The position numbers were made by a program, and so were the translations under genes. This document shows positions 45,604 through 54,581 of a stretch of DNA of 64,000 nucleotides, piece by piece. Source of the DNA: Terrimonas rubra. Lineage in GTDB: Bacteria; Bacteroidota; Bacteroidia; Chitinophagales; Chitinophagaceae. The notes beneath the pieces are model-generated. The model searched no databases. It was not told the origin of the DNA and worked only from the letters and a program-made list of their open reading frames with translations. Location: positions 1,240,001 to 1,304,000 of the forward strand of contig NZ_JBHUOZ010000001.1 in assembly GCF_042686025.1 (NCBI RefSeq), in the 5' to 3' direction. Position 1 is the first letter of the stretch; each line of letters starts with the position of its first letter.

Positions 45604-46593
45604 ATGTACAAGATGAAATCCTTTCTCTCTGTTTTACTTTGTTGTATTACGCTGGTTGCAGCAGCACAGCAAAACTATCCTTCCAAACTGGTAGTGGCCA
45701 AAGACGGCAGTGGCGATTATGCCACCATACAGGAAGCGATCAATGCGATCAGGGCCTATTCTCCCGAACATATTACCGTAACCATTAAAAACGGTGTGTA
45801 TAATGAAAAGATCATTGTTCCGTCCTGGATAACCAACGTAACCTTTATTGGCGAAGACCGGTACAAAACAATTATTACCAATAACGACTATTCGGGTAAG
45901 TTGATGGCACAGGGAGCAGATACGCTTACCAATAAAACAAAATTCAGCACTTTCAATTCCTATACTATGTGGGTACAGGGCAATGATATTACTATCCGCA
46001 ACCTCACCATACAGAATACGGCAGGCAGGGTAGGGCAGGCAGTAGCCCTGCATGTTGATGGGGACAGGTTTGTTATACAGGATTGTGACCTGCTGGGCAA
46101 CCAGGATACTTTACTCACTGCCGGCGACAGTACCCGTCAATACTACTATAACTGTAATATTGAAGGCACTACGGATTTTATTTTTGGCCCTGCTACGGCG
46201 GTATTTGAAAACTGTACCATTAAAAGTTTAAGCAACTCCTATATCACCGCAGCTTCCACCCCTCAGTGGAAACAGTTTGGCTATGTGTTTCTAAACTGCA
46301 AACTCACGGCCAATGAAGAGGCTAAAAAGGTTTACCTGGGCCGCCCATGGCGTGCCTATGCCCGCACCGTTTTTTATGGTTGTGAGTATGGCAAACATAT
46401 CCGCCCCGAAGGCTGGCATAACTGGAGTAAAACGGAAAATGAGGCAACAGTATTTTATGCGGAGTATAATAATACAGGTGAGGGCAGTGATCTGAGTAAA
46501 AGAGTAAGCTGGGCTAAACAGTTAACTAAAAAGGAAGCAAAGGCTTATACAGTAAAAAATATTTTTAACGGCTGGAAGCCCAAAATCAATTAG
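45604..46593 (+). CDS. Pectinesterase (CE8)
   Basis: 329 residues, signal peptide to about 21 (VAAAQQ). Right-handed beta-helix enzyme. Catalytic aspartates are D168 (GNQDTLL) and D191 (TTDFIFG), with the downstream LGRPWR signature and Gln of VGQAVAL. It removes methyl esters from homogalacturonan, preparing it for polygalacturonase. The gene starts 5 bases after the acetylesterase and 57 before GH28. Confidence 0.93.
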   Translation: MYKMKSFLSVLLCCITLVAAAQQNYPSKLVVAKDGSGDYATIQEAINAIRAYSPEHITVTIKNGVYNEKIIVPSWITNVTFIGEDRYKTIITNNDYSGKLMAQGADTLTNKTKFSTFNSYTMWVQGNDITIRNLTIQNTAGRVGQAVALHVDGDRFVIQDCDLLGNQDTLLTAGDSTRQYYYNCNIEGTTDFIFGPATAVFENCTIKSLSNSYITAASTPQWKQFGYVFLNCKLTANEEAKKVYLGRPWRAYARTVFYGCEYGKHIRPEGWHNWSKTENEATVFYAEYNNTGEGSDLSKRVSWAKQLTKKEAKAYTVKNIFNGWKPKIN

Positions 46594-46650
46594 GTAGTTT
46601 GGCAATTTGAAAATTTAATGGTGTTGTTTAATAACGAATAATTAGCCGAT

Positions 46651-48282
46651 ATGATAAAAAAAAGTGTAACAACGATTGGTTTTTTACTGTGTATGATAAT
46701 AACGCAGGCCCAGTACAGCTGGAGTAACCTGCCCACGGTGAAACAAACCTCTTTTAAAAAAGATAGTTTCAATATTGTAAAGTATGGCGCGGTATCAAAT
46801 GGTATAGCGCTTAACACAGCCAGCATTACCAAAGCCATTGATGCCTGTAATGCCAATGGTGGCGGTGTAGTGGTAGTGCCCTTTGGTATATGGCTTACAG
46901 GGCCTTTGCAGTTAAAGAGTAATGTGAACCTGTATATACAAAAAGGTGCAATGCTGCTGTTTACGGCAGATAAAACACAGTATGAATTAGTAGAAGGCAG
47001 TTACGAAGGCCGTAGTTCCGCAAGAAATCAATCGCCTATATGGGCAAAGGGTGCGGAAAATATTGCCATTACCGGTGGCGGTGTGATTGATGGTAACGGG
47101 GATATCTGGCGTGCCTTAAATAAAGACCAGGTAAGAGAAGGGTACTGGAAAAACAAAATTAAATCCGGCGGTGTACTGAGTGCCGACGGAAAAAAATGGT
47201 ACCCTTCGGAGCAATTTAAAACAGCCAGTGAAAGTAAACGCAGCATGTTGCTGGAGCCAGGCAAAAAGCTGAGTGATTTTGCGGATATGAAGGATTTTTT
47301 AAGACCTAATTTATTAGTGCTTACCCGCTGCAAACGCATTTTGCTGGAGGGGGTTACTTTTCAAAACTCGGGTGCCTGGAATTTACATCCGTTGATGAGT
47401 GAAGATATCATCATCAGGAATGTGACCGTTAAAAATCCTGAATACTCACATAATGGGGATGGCCTGGATATAGAGTCCTGTAAGAATTTTATAGTGGAGG
47501 ATTGTGTGTTTGATGTGGGCGATGATGCTATTTGTATAAAATCGGGTAAGGATGAGGAAGGCCGTAAGCGTGGTATGCCTACACAAAACGGCGTTATAAG
47601 AAATAACCTGGTTTACAAAGGTCATGGTGGCGTGGTTGTTGGCAGCGAGATGAGCGGCGGCACCAATAATATTTTTATTGAGAACTGTATTTTTATCGGC
47701 ACCGATAAAGGCCTTCGTTTTAAATCAACAAGAGGACGTGGCGGGCTGGTAGAAAAAATATATGCCCGTAATATTCAGATGCGTGATATAGAACAGGAAG
47801 CCATATTTTTTGATATGCACTATGCCGTGAAATTTGCTACCGATGGTGAAAGAAAAGTGGATACCACTTTTGGGGAAGGCACCCCTGTGTTCCGCGATAT
47901 GCAATTTGAGAATATTGTTTGTGAAGGCGCCAACAAAGGTGTTTTTATAAGAGGATTACCAGAAGCGCCTATTCAGAACATAAGGATTAAAAACTCGCAG
48001 TTCATTACCACTATTGGTGCGGAGTTATCCCTGGCGGATAATATACTGCTCGAAAATATACAATTCACACCCCAAAAAACGGATCCTGTTATTGATATAA
48101 AAGATGCGGCTAATATTCAACTGGTGAAGATCGGCTTCCCGGCCAGGTTGAAAACAGCTTTAAAGATCGGAGGTGGACCTGCAACAAAAAACATTACTTT
48201 AAGCGGCTCTGCCTATAAAAAAGGCGCGCCTGAAATTGTGATCGACCCGGCAGTGAGTGCTGCTGTGTTACAGATTAAATAA
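46651..48282 (+). CDS. GH28 polygalacturonase-like glycoside hydrolase
   Basis: 543 residues, signal peptide to about 20. GH28 beta-helix with catalytic acids D270 (NGDGLDIESC), D291-D292 (VGDDAICIKSG) and H325 (GHGGVVVGSEMSGG), and the FKSTRGRGG segment near the substrate-binding RIK. It hydrolyses galacturonan or related pectin chains. Last of the pectin operon, followed by a terminator. Confidence 0.93.
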   Translation: MIKKSVTTIGFLLCMIITQAQYSWSNLPTVKQTSFKKDSFNIVKYGAVSNGIALNTASITKAIDACNANGGGVVVVPFGIWLTGPLQLKSNVNLYIQKGAMLLFTADKTQYELVEGSYEGRSSARNQSPIWAKGAENIAITGGGVIDGNGDIWRALNKDQVREGYWKNKIKSGGVLSADGKKWYPSEQFKTASESKRSMLLEPGKKLSDFADMKDFLRPNLLVLTRCKRILLEGVTFQNSGAWNLHPLMSEDIIIRNVTVKNPEYSHNGDGLDIESCKNFIVEDCVFDVGDDAICIKSGKDEEGRKRGMPTQNGVIRNNLVYKGHGGVVVGSEMSGGTNNIFIENCIFIGTDKGLRFKSTRGRGGLVEKIYARNIQMRDIEQEAIFFDMHYAVKFATDGERKVDTTFGEGTPVFRDMQFENIVCEGANKGVFIRGLPEAPIQNIRIKNSQFITTIGAELSLADNILLENIQFTPQKTDPVIDIKDAANIQLVKIGFPARLKTALKIGGGPATKNITLSGSAYKKGAPEIVIDPAVSAAVLQIK

Positions 48283-48288
48283 TATACC

Positions 48289-48320
48289 GGGGCGAATGTG
48301 TCAGCACATTCGCCTCTTTG
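48289..48320 (+). terminator. Terminator after the pectin operon
   Basis: GGCGAATGTG / CACATTCGCC with a 4-base loop, followed by TCTTTGTTT. Confidence 0.8.
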
Positions 48321-48410
48321 TTTAAAATCTGTTAACAGTTGTTAGTGTTGTTTGATTGTATATTGCTAAGGTTTCTGCCCATCTCTAATCTGGCCACCAG
48401 GCTGTTCTGT

Positions 48411-49367
48411 ATGAAAAGTATAATAACGATCTGTTTTTTATTCACTACTGTTTGTCTGTGGTCGCAGGGCAAAAAAGATTACCCGGTAGATACCAGCTTT
48501 AGTATATATGGAAGTTGGGTAAAGGAAAAAAAGAAATTCCCTCACATCACCATTGCAGAACCGGCCCTAACGCCGGCTATTAAAGTGGAACAGGATATTG
48601 TGTACCGCAGTGTAGGTAACAGGCAGTTGTTACTGGATATTTACCGGCCGGCAAAAGCAAAAAAGAAATCACCTGCAGTGTTAATGATATTTGGCGGCGG
48701 CTGGCGTTCGGGCGATAAAACCCATAACCGGGCCATGGCCATTAAACTGGCCGGACAGGGTTATGTAGCTGTGTCAGCAGATTACCGTTTATCCCCGGAA
48801 GCCGCTTTTCCTGCCGCCGTGCACGATCTTAAAGCCGCGGTGCAATGGTTAAAGCAACATGCCAGGCAATATAATATCGACATTCATAAAATAGCCACAC
48901 TGGGTTGTTCTGCAGGCGGACAACTGGCATCATTGATCGGTAATACCAATGGTAACCCTTTTTTTGAGGACAGTACGGTCAAACAACGGTATACCAGCGA
49001 TGTGCATGCCGTGGTAAATATTGATGGTACACTTGCTTTTAAACACCCTGAATCCGCAGAAGGTGCAGTGGCAGCACAGTGGCTGGGCGGTACCTGGGAG
49101 CAGAGCCCGGCAACCTGGACGAATGCGGCCCCCTTAACGCATATCCATCCTCAATCACCGCCCTTCCTGTTTGTGAACAGCTCTATACCACGTTTCCATG
49201 CCGGTCGTGATGACATGATTAAAAAGATGGATATGTGGGGCATCTATCATGAAACAAAAACATTCCCCGATACACCACATACTTTTTGGTTTTTTAATCC
49301 CTGGTTCAATGAAATGATGGATACCATTGTTTCCTACCTGGATAAAGTTTTTAAATTAAAAAAATAA
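48411..49367 (+). CDS. Secreted alpha/beta-hydrolase esterase
   Basis: 318 residues from ATG 48411, which opens a signal peptide (MKSIITICFLFTTVCLWSQG). The same frame is open from a TTG at 48339, but those 24 residues look noncoding. The esterase features are the oxyanion-hole motif GGGWRSGDK, nucleophile elbow GCSAGG, and a late His in FPDTPHTFWF. It resembles BD-FAE/acetylxylan-type esterases of polysaccharide loci; the substrate is not certain. It stands between the pectin operon and the fucose genes. Confidence 0.82.
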   Translation: MKSIITICFLFTTVCLWSQGKKDYPVDTSFSIYGSWVKEKKKFPHITIAEPALTPAIKVEQDIVYRSVGNRQLLLDIYRPAKAKKKSPAVLMIFGGGWRSGDKTHNRAMAIKLAGQGYVAVSADYRLSPEAAFPAAVHDLKAAVQWLKQHARQYNIDIHKIATLGCSAGGQLASLIGNTNGNPFFEDSTVKQRYTSDVHAVVNIDGTLAFKHPESAEGAVAAQWLGGTWEQSPATWTNAAPLTHIHPQSPPFLFVNSSIPRFHAGRDDMIKKMDMWGIYHETKTFPDTPHTFWFFNPWFNEMMDTIVSYLDKVFKLKK

Positions 49368-49493
49368 ATAAAATGTGTTTGACTTATCCGGGTGAAGCAG
49401 GAAATAATTATTGTATAAAATGGCCGGTTTATACCTATTGCATACACCTGTATGTTATTAAAACCTATATCTTACAAGCCTAATTGCTTTTAT

Positions 49494-50753
49494 ATGAATC
49501 AACAAAACAAATATCTCTTCCCGTTTATAATGGTCACCAGTCTTTTCTTTTTCTGGGGCTTTATTCATAACCTGGATCCAATTCTTATTAAACACCTGCA
49601 AAGTGCGTTCAGTTTAACGCATGTACAGGCTTCACTGGTCGATTCGGCTGTGTTTGTTGCCTATTTCATAATGGCTATTCCTGCCGGTATCATTATGCAG
49701 CGTTATGGGTATAAAACGGGTATATTGGTGGGCCTGGCTTTATTCGCAATAGGATGTTTTTTATTTATACCAGCTGCCAATACCATAAGCTATACGTTCT
49801 TCTTAGGATCACTGTTTATTTTATCTTGTGGGTTAACCATACTTGAAACGGCCGCAAATCCATATATAACTGTATTGGGCGATCCGGCAAAAGCTACACA
49901 ACGGCTGAATTTTGCGCAATCATTTAACGGTCTTGCTGCTACACTTGCCCCTATTGTGGGCGGTTATTTTATTTTAGCGGAAGAGCCCAAATCTCAGGAA
50001 GAAATACTGGCGTTAAGTGACCAGGCCCGTATAGCCTATATCCAGGCCGAAACCTCGCTGGTAAAAGGCCCTTACCTGGTTTTAGGTCTCGTGATATTAT
50101 TGGTAGCGGTCATTTTCTTTTTTGTCAAATTGCCTGAGATAAAAGAAGATGACCATGCAGGACAACCGTCCGGCTTTTTAAGTGCTTTACGAAGAAAAAA
50201 TGTACGGGGAGGAGTTATAGCACAGTTCTTTTACGTAGGTGCCCAGGTGTATATTTTTAGTTTTTTATTGGTATTTGCCAAAGAGGTGTTAGGTATGACA
50301 GGCCAGGAAAGTAAGATATATGCCGGTGTGGCAGGGTTGCTGTTTATGATCGGTCGTTTTGTGGGATCTTTCTTAATGAAATATATTGCACCCAGTAAGC
50401 TCCTTGCTTTTTATAGCCTTATGGCAAGCATCCTGATATTGATCGTCATCTTTGGGTCCGGTGTAGCTACTTTATACCTGCTGGTAGCCACTACTTTTTT
50501 CATGTCAATCATGTTTCCAACTATTTTTGCAATGGGAATTCAGGATACACATGCAGACAGGAAGCCGGCATCAAGTCTCATTATCATGTCTATTGTAGGC
50601 GGGGCTATTATTCCATTAATAGCCAGTAAAATTACTGACCTTACAAAACATATGCAGTATTCGTATTTTGTAATTCTTGCCTGCTTTGTAATCATATTAT
50701 TGTTTGCACTGAATAATAAAGAAAAATCTGCTGTTATAAAGACAACAGCCTAA
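49494..50753 (+). CDS. FucP-type sugar:proton symporter (MFS)
   Basis: 419 residues from ATG 49494 (MNQQNKYLFPFIMVTSLFFF, the usual FucP-like start). An ATG at 49452 would add 14 residues unlike the family. Twelve membrane spans, with the family motifs WGFIHNLDPILIKHLQ and ETAANPYITVLGDP. FucP imports L-fucose with protons. It is followed after 24 bases by a mutarotase and the fucose catabolic genes, which supports fucose as substrate. Confidence 0.88.
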   Translation: MNQQNKYLFPFIMVTSLFFFWGFIHNLDPILIKHLQSAFSLTHVQASLVDSAVFVAYFIMAIPAGIIMQRYGYKTGILVGLALFAIGCFLFIPAANTISYTFFLGSLFILSCGLTILETAANPYITVLGDPAKATQRLNFAQSFNGLAATLAPIVGGYFILAEEPKSQEEILALSDQARIAYIQAETSLVKGPYLVLGLVILLVAVIFFFVKLPEIKEDDHAGQPSGFLSALRRKNVRGGVIAQFFYVGAQVYIFSFLLVFAKEVLGMTGQESKIYAGVAGLLFMIGRFVGSFLMKYIAPSKLLAFYSLMASILILIVIFGSGVATLYLLVATTFFMSIMFPTIFAMGIQDTHADRKPASSLIIMSIVGGAIIPLIASKITDLTKHMQYSYFVILACFVIILLFALNNKEKSAVIKTTA

Positions 50754-50777
50754 CAGCATGCCTAAAATAATATTAGT

Positions 50778-51110
50778 ATGAAAAAATATTGCCTGGCCCT
50801 TGACCTGAAAAACGATGAAAAGCTCATCGCCGAATATGAGGCCTATCACCGCGAAGTATGGCCCGAAATAAAAAAGGGTATCCTCGACAGTGGTATTACC
50901 AATATGGAAATTTACCGTTTTAGCAACCGTTTATTCATGATCATGGAAACCACGGATAACTTTAGCTTTGAAGCCAAGGCCCTTGTAGATAAAGCAAATT
51001 CAAAGAACGAAGAATGGGAAACCCTGATGTGGCATTACCAGCAGGCAATACCCGGTACAAAACCGGGCGAAAAATGGGTGTTGATGGATAAGATATTTTC
51101 ATTAGTATAA
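50778..51110 (+). CDS. Sugar mutarotase of the L-rhamnose/L-fucose type
   Basis: 110 residues, RhaM/COG3254 ferredoxin-like fold: YCLALDLKND, YHREVWPEIKKGILDSGITN, MEIYRFSNRLFMIMETTD and WETLMWHYQQAIPG. It interconverts alpha and beta sugar anomers. Sequence alone is closest to the L-rhamnose mutarotase family; the neighbours make L-fucose the likely substrate here. 22 bases separate it from the next SDR gene. Confidence 0.85.
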   Translation: MKKYCLALDLKNDEKLIAEYEAYHREVWPEIKKGILDSGITNMEIYRFSNRLFMIMETTDNFSFEAKALVDKANSKNEEWETLMWHYQQAIPGTKPGEKWVLMDKIFSLV

Positions 51111-51132
51111 TTTTTTAAGAAGCGATATAAAC

Positions 51133-51906
51133 ATGTTTACATTAGAAAACAAAACAGCAATTGTAACCGGTGGCGGTAGTGGTATTGGCCGGGCCATCAG
51201 TATATTATTTGCCAAACAGGGGTCCGCTGTACATATTCTTGACTTTGACAGCAACGGCGCCAATAAGGTAGTGGAAGAAATTAAAGCAAGTGGTGGCAAT
51301 GCTACCGCACACCAGTGCGATGTTAGTAACCAGCAGCAGGTAACTGATATTATTAAAGCTATTGCGGAAATAAGCGGCAGTATACAGTTGCTTATCAATA
51401 ATGCCGGTGTGGCACATGTGGGTACGGTGGAAACCACCAGTGAGGATGATTTTAACCGCCTGTTCAATATTAACGTGAAAGGTGTATATAACTGCTTACA
51501 GGGGGCCATACCTTTTATGAAAGCAACCGGCGGCGCTATTGTAAACATGGCGTCTATTGCTTCCTCGGTAGGCATTCCCGACAGGTTTGCCTATTCCATG
51601 ACCAAGGGCGCGGTAGTGGGCATTACTTTATCGGTAGCTAAGGATTTTTTAAACGATGGTATACGTTGTAACTGTATATCGCCTGCCAGGGTACATACGC
51701 CTTTTGTCGATGGCTTTATCAGTAAAAATTACCCGGGTAAGGAAACGGAGATGTTTGAAAAACTTTCCAAAACCCAGCCCATTGGACGCATGGCCAAGCC
51801 CGATGAAATTGCACACCTGGTTTTATACCTGTGTAGTGACGAAGCCTCTTTCATAACCGGTTGCGATTACCCGATTGACGGTGGCTTTATAAATTTGAAT
51901 AATTAA
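51133..51906 (+). CDS. SDR oxidoreductase, probable 2-keto-3-deoxy-L-fuconate dehydrogenase
   Basis: 257 residues. Classical SDR: TGGGSGIG at about 12-19, NNAG, catalytic Ser in NMASIASS and YSMTK. The segment SPARVHTPFVDGFI with KNYPGKE resembles the 2-keto-3-deoxy-L-fuconate dehydrogenases. It would oxidise the keto-deoxy acid to 2,4-diketo-3-deoxy-L-fuconate with NAD. Assignment of the specific substrate rests on this segment and on the fucose neighbours. Copy C of the dispersed repeat follows. Confidence 0.7.
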   Translation: MFTLENKTAIVTGGGSGIGRAISILFAKQGSAVHILDFDSNGANKVVEEIKASGGNATAHQCDVSNQQQVTDIIKAIAEISGSIQLLINNAGVAHVGTVETTSEDDFNRLFNINVKGVYNCLQGAIPFMKATGGAIVNMASIASSVGIPDRFAYSMTKGAVVGITLSVAKDFLNDGIRCNCISPARVHTPFVDGFISKNYPGKETEMFEKLSKTQPIGRMAKPDEIAHLVLYLCSDEASFITGCDYPIDGGFINLNN

Positions 51907-51914
51907 TTTTGTTA

Positions 51915-51970
51915 CCGGCTGCATAGCCCTGGGCATCGTCCCTTGCGTCGCACACTTCAGCTGCAGTAAC
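51915..51970. repeat. Dispersed repeat, copy C
   Basis: It begins 8 bases after the SDR stop. CCGGCT, GCCCT, TTGCGTCGCACACTTCA (51943-51959) and CTGCAGTAA (51961-51969) align with copy B at nearly the same spacing. Confidence 0.55.
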
Positions 51971-52021
51971 ACCGAATATCCATTTTTACTATTAACAATT
52001 AACTACAAATAAAATATACGT

Positions 52022-52876
52022 ATGAAACTGATCCGTTTTGGTGAGCCGGGAAAAGAGAAACCAGGTGTTATTATTAATGAAATACAATATGATGTTTCAG
52101 CATTTGTACAGGACTATAACGAAGCATTTTTTGAGAACGACGGACTTATGGCTTTGTCCGCAGTAATAAAAGAACAGGATGGTAAACTGCCGCAGGTTGC
52201 TGCCGGTACAAGATTAGGAGCACCCGTTGCCCGGCCTTCAAAAATTTTATGTATTGGTTTAAACTATGCCGATCATGCCCGTGAAACCGGTGTTACGCCA
52301 CCAACGGAGCCGGTACTTTTTGTAAAATCATCTACCGCACTGGTTGGTCCCGATGATAATATCGTGATCCCCCGCGATTCCGTAAAAACCGATTGGGAAG
52401 TAGAACTGGCCGTGATCATTGGCAAAAAAGCAAGTTATGTGGAAGAGGCTGATGCCATGAACTATGTAGCGGGTTATGCTTTACATAATGATGTGAGTGA
52501 AAGGGAATTCCAGCTGGAGCGTGGCGGTACCTGGGATAAAGGAAAAGGCTGTGATACTTTTGCACCTGTTGGCCCCTTTATGGCTACTAAAGATGAAATT
52601 GCCGATGTAAACAACCTGCGTTTATGGTTAAACGTGAACGGGCAAAAAATGCAGGATGGTAATACCTCCAACTTTATATTTAATATACCGTTTGTTATTG
52701 CTTATGTAAGTAAGTTTATGACATTATTACCCGGCGATATCATTTCAACCGGCACACCAGCCGGTGTAGGATTAGGATTCAGTCCGCAGATATACTTAAA
52801 ACCGGGTGATGTGGTAGAACTGGGTATTGATGGTTTAGGCACATCTAAACAAACCTGTGTAGCCTGGAGTAAATAA
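52022..52876 (+). CDS. Fumarylacetoacetate-hydrolase-family enzyme, probable diketo-deoxy-fuconate hydrolase
   Basis: 284 residues, FAH family: ILCIGLNYADHARETG, TDWEVELAVIIG with the metal-binding Glu residues, ALHNDVSEREFQLERGG with a metal Asp, and PGDIISTGTPAGVGLGF. In the non-phosphorylative L-fucose pathway such an enzyme splits 2,4-diketo-3-deoxy-L-fuconate to pyruvate and L-lactate. Lies between the two SDRs and the lactonase; substrate inferred from context. Confidence 0.78.
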   Translation: MKLIRFGEPGKEKPGVIINEIQYDVSAFVQDYNEAFFENDGLMALSAVIKEQDGKLPQVAAGTRLGAPVARPSKILCIGLNYADHARETGVTPPTEPVLFVKSSTALVGPDDNIVIPRDSVKTDWEVELAVIIGKKASYVEEADAMNYVAGYALHNDVSEREFQLERGGTWDKGKGCDTFAPVGPFMATKDEIADVNNLRLWLNVNGQKMQDGNTSNFIFNIPFVIAYVSKFMTLLPGDIISTGTPAGVGLGFSPQIYLKPGDVVELGIDGLGTSKQTCVAWSK

Positions 52877-52901
52877 TTTTTATACTAAAAACACGGAGTC
52901 T

Positions 52902-53759
52902 ATGTTACCGGTAATTGATACGCATGTTCATTTCTGGAAATACGATCCTGTACGCGATGCCTGGATCGATGATAACATGAAAGTGTTACAACAGGATTAC
53001 CTGCCACCCACTTTACAGGGAACTTTATCACGTAACGGGGTAACAGGCTGTGTAGCTGTACAGGCCGATCAGTCGGAAGTGGAAACACTTTTTTTAAAAG
53101 AACTGGCTATTACCTATCCTTTTATAAAAGGCGTAGTAGGCTGGGTAGATCTGAAGGCGGATAACATAGAAGAGCGGTTACAATATTTTCAGCAATTTGA
53201 TATGGTGAAAGGTTTCCGGCATGTGGTACAATCGGAGGCTGATGGTTTCCTGGCCAATGCATCATTCCGGAAAGGTATTGCACAACTGGCAGCATATAAC
53301 TATACTTACGATGTATTGATATACCATCACCAGTTACCACAGGCCATTGATTTTGTTCAGGCTTTTCCCGGTCAGGCCTTTGTAATAGACCATGCCGCCA
53401 AGCCGGATATCGCTAAAAAGGAATTAAAAGAATGGGAAAAAAATATCCGCCTGCTGGCACAACAGCCGGGCCTGCATTGTAAACTGTCCGGCCTGTTCAC
53501 CGAAGCCAGGTGGAAGGAATGGAGTGCCGCCGATTTTTATCCCTACCTTGATGTGCTGTTTGATGCATTTGGTACGGACAGGCTGATGTTCGGCAGCGAC
53601 TGGCCGGTGATGTTATTATCCGGTATCTATGTTCAATGGAAAAGTTTACTGGAAAAATACATGGAAGCATATAGTGAGAAAGATAAAGCCAATGTCTTTG
53701 GTTTAAATGCAATTAAATTTTATAACCTGCAAGGTTTCTCTCTGGAAACCGAAGCGTAA
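52902..53759 (+). CDS. Amidohydrolase-family L-fuconolactonase
   Basis: 285 residues. Metal-dependent TIM-barrel hydrolase: DTHVHFWKYDPVRDAW at the start, VVGWVDLKAD, GFRHVVQSE, FVIDHAAKPDI, and GSDWPVMLLSG at the end. It fits the COG3618 lactonases, which open L-fucono-1,5-lactone to L-fuconate. 25 bases after the FAH gene and 9 before the next SDR gene. Confidence 0.8.
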   Translation: MLPVIDTHVHFWKYDPVRDAWIDDNMKVLQQDYLPPTLQGTLSRNGVTGCVAVQADQSEVETLFLKELAITYPFIKGVVGWVDLKADNIEERLQYFQQFDMVKGFRHVVQSEADGFLANASFRKGIAQLAAYNYTYDVLIYHHQLPQAIDFVQAFPGQAFVIDHAAKPDIAKKELKEWEKNIRLLAQQPGLHCKLSGLFTEARWKEWSAADFYPYLDVLFDAFGTDRLMFGSDWPVMLLSGIYVQWKSLLEKYMEAYSEKDKANVFGLNAIKFYNLQGFSLETEA

Positions 53760-53768
53760 AACACTGTT

Positions 53769-54557
53769 ATGGATTTAGGATTAAAAGATAAAGTGATCAT
53801 TGTTACCGGTGGCGCCAAAGGTATTGGTGAAGGTATAGCTAAAGTGTTGGGAGCAGAAGGGGCTATTGTGGCCATTATTGGCCGTAGCGAAGCAGATAAT
53901 AATATTGCGGTGGCAGCTATTGAAGCAGCCGGTGGTAAAGCTTTCCAGGTGGTAGCTGAACTGGCAGATCCTGTTGCTGCTACCAATGCGGTAGATGCGG
54001 TAGCCGCGGTGCATGGGCGTATTGATGGTGTAGTAAACAATGCCGGTGTAAATGATGGGGTAGGTTTGGAAAACGGCACTTATGAAGGCTTTGTGGCCAG
54101 CCTGCATAAAAATGTTATCCATTACTACTTAATTGTACAAAAAGCCCTGCCTTATTTAAAACTATCTCAGGGGTCAATCGTAAATATTACTTCCAAAGTA
54201 GCCGATACCGGCCAGGGTGGTACTTCTGCTTATGCAGCTTCTAACGGCGCCCGTAATGCGCTTACCCGCGAATGGGCAGTAGAGTTATTAAAATACGGCA
54301 TTCGTGTAAATGCACTGGTGGTAGCAGAATGTTATACACCTTTATATGCCCGCTGGATAGAATCCCTGCCTAACCCACAGGAAAAACTGGATGAGATCAC
54401 GTCAAAAATCCCGTTGGGCAACAGGATGACAACCGCTACTGAAATTGCCAACACCGTGGCATTTCTGTTATCAGAAGCCAGCAGTCATACAACCGGCCAG
54501 CTGGTATATGTAGACGGGGGTTATGTGCACCTGGACAGGGCTTTGGCCAATGCATAA
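53769..54557 (+). CDS. SDR oxidoreductase, probable L-fucose dehydrogenase, with Asn in place of catalytic Lys
   Basis: 262 residues. The nucleotide-binding motif TGGAKGIG (about 13-20), NNAG and the Ser of the active site (S142) are normal, and Y155 is present, but the YxxxK lysine is replaced: the sequence is YAASN with N159 (codon AAC). The segment ALTREWAVELLKYGIRVN and VVAECYTPLYARWI are distinctive. It would oxidise L-fucose to the lactone, the first step of the pathway. The Asn may be a subfamily trait; activity is uncertain. Confidence 0.7.
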   Translation: MDLGLKDKVIIVTGGAKGIGEGIAKVLGAEGAIVAIIGRSEADNNIAVAAIEAAGGKAFQVVAELADPVAATNAVDAVAAVHGRIDGVVNNAGVNDGVGLENGTYEGFVASLHKNVIHYYLIVQKALPYLKLSQGSIVNITSKVADTGQGGTSAYAASNGARNALTREWAVELLKYGIRVNALVVAECYTPLYARWIESLPNPQEKLDEITSKIPLGNRMTTATEIANTVAFLLSEASSHTTGQLVYVDGGYVHLDRALANA

Positions 54558-54581
54558 CTGTAATACTATAAACAATAAAAC

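Noticed and set aside
48339..48410. Longer N terminus for the esterase
   Set aside because: TTG start and non-family residues; a clear signal peptide starts at 48411.
49452..49493. Longer N terminus for the FucP-type transporter
   Set aside because: The extra 14 residues do not resemble the family; ATG 49494 gives the usual start.
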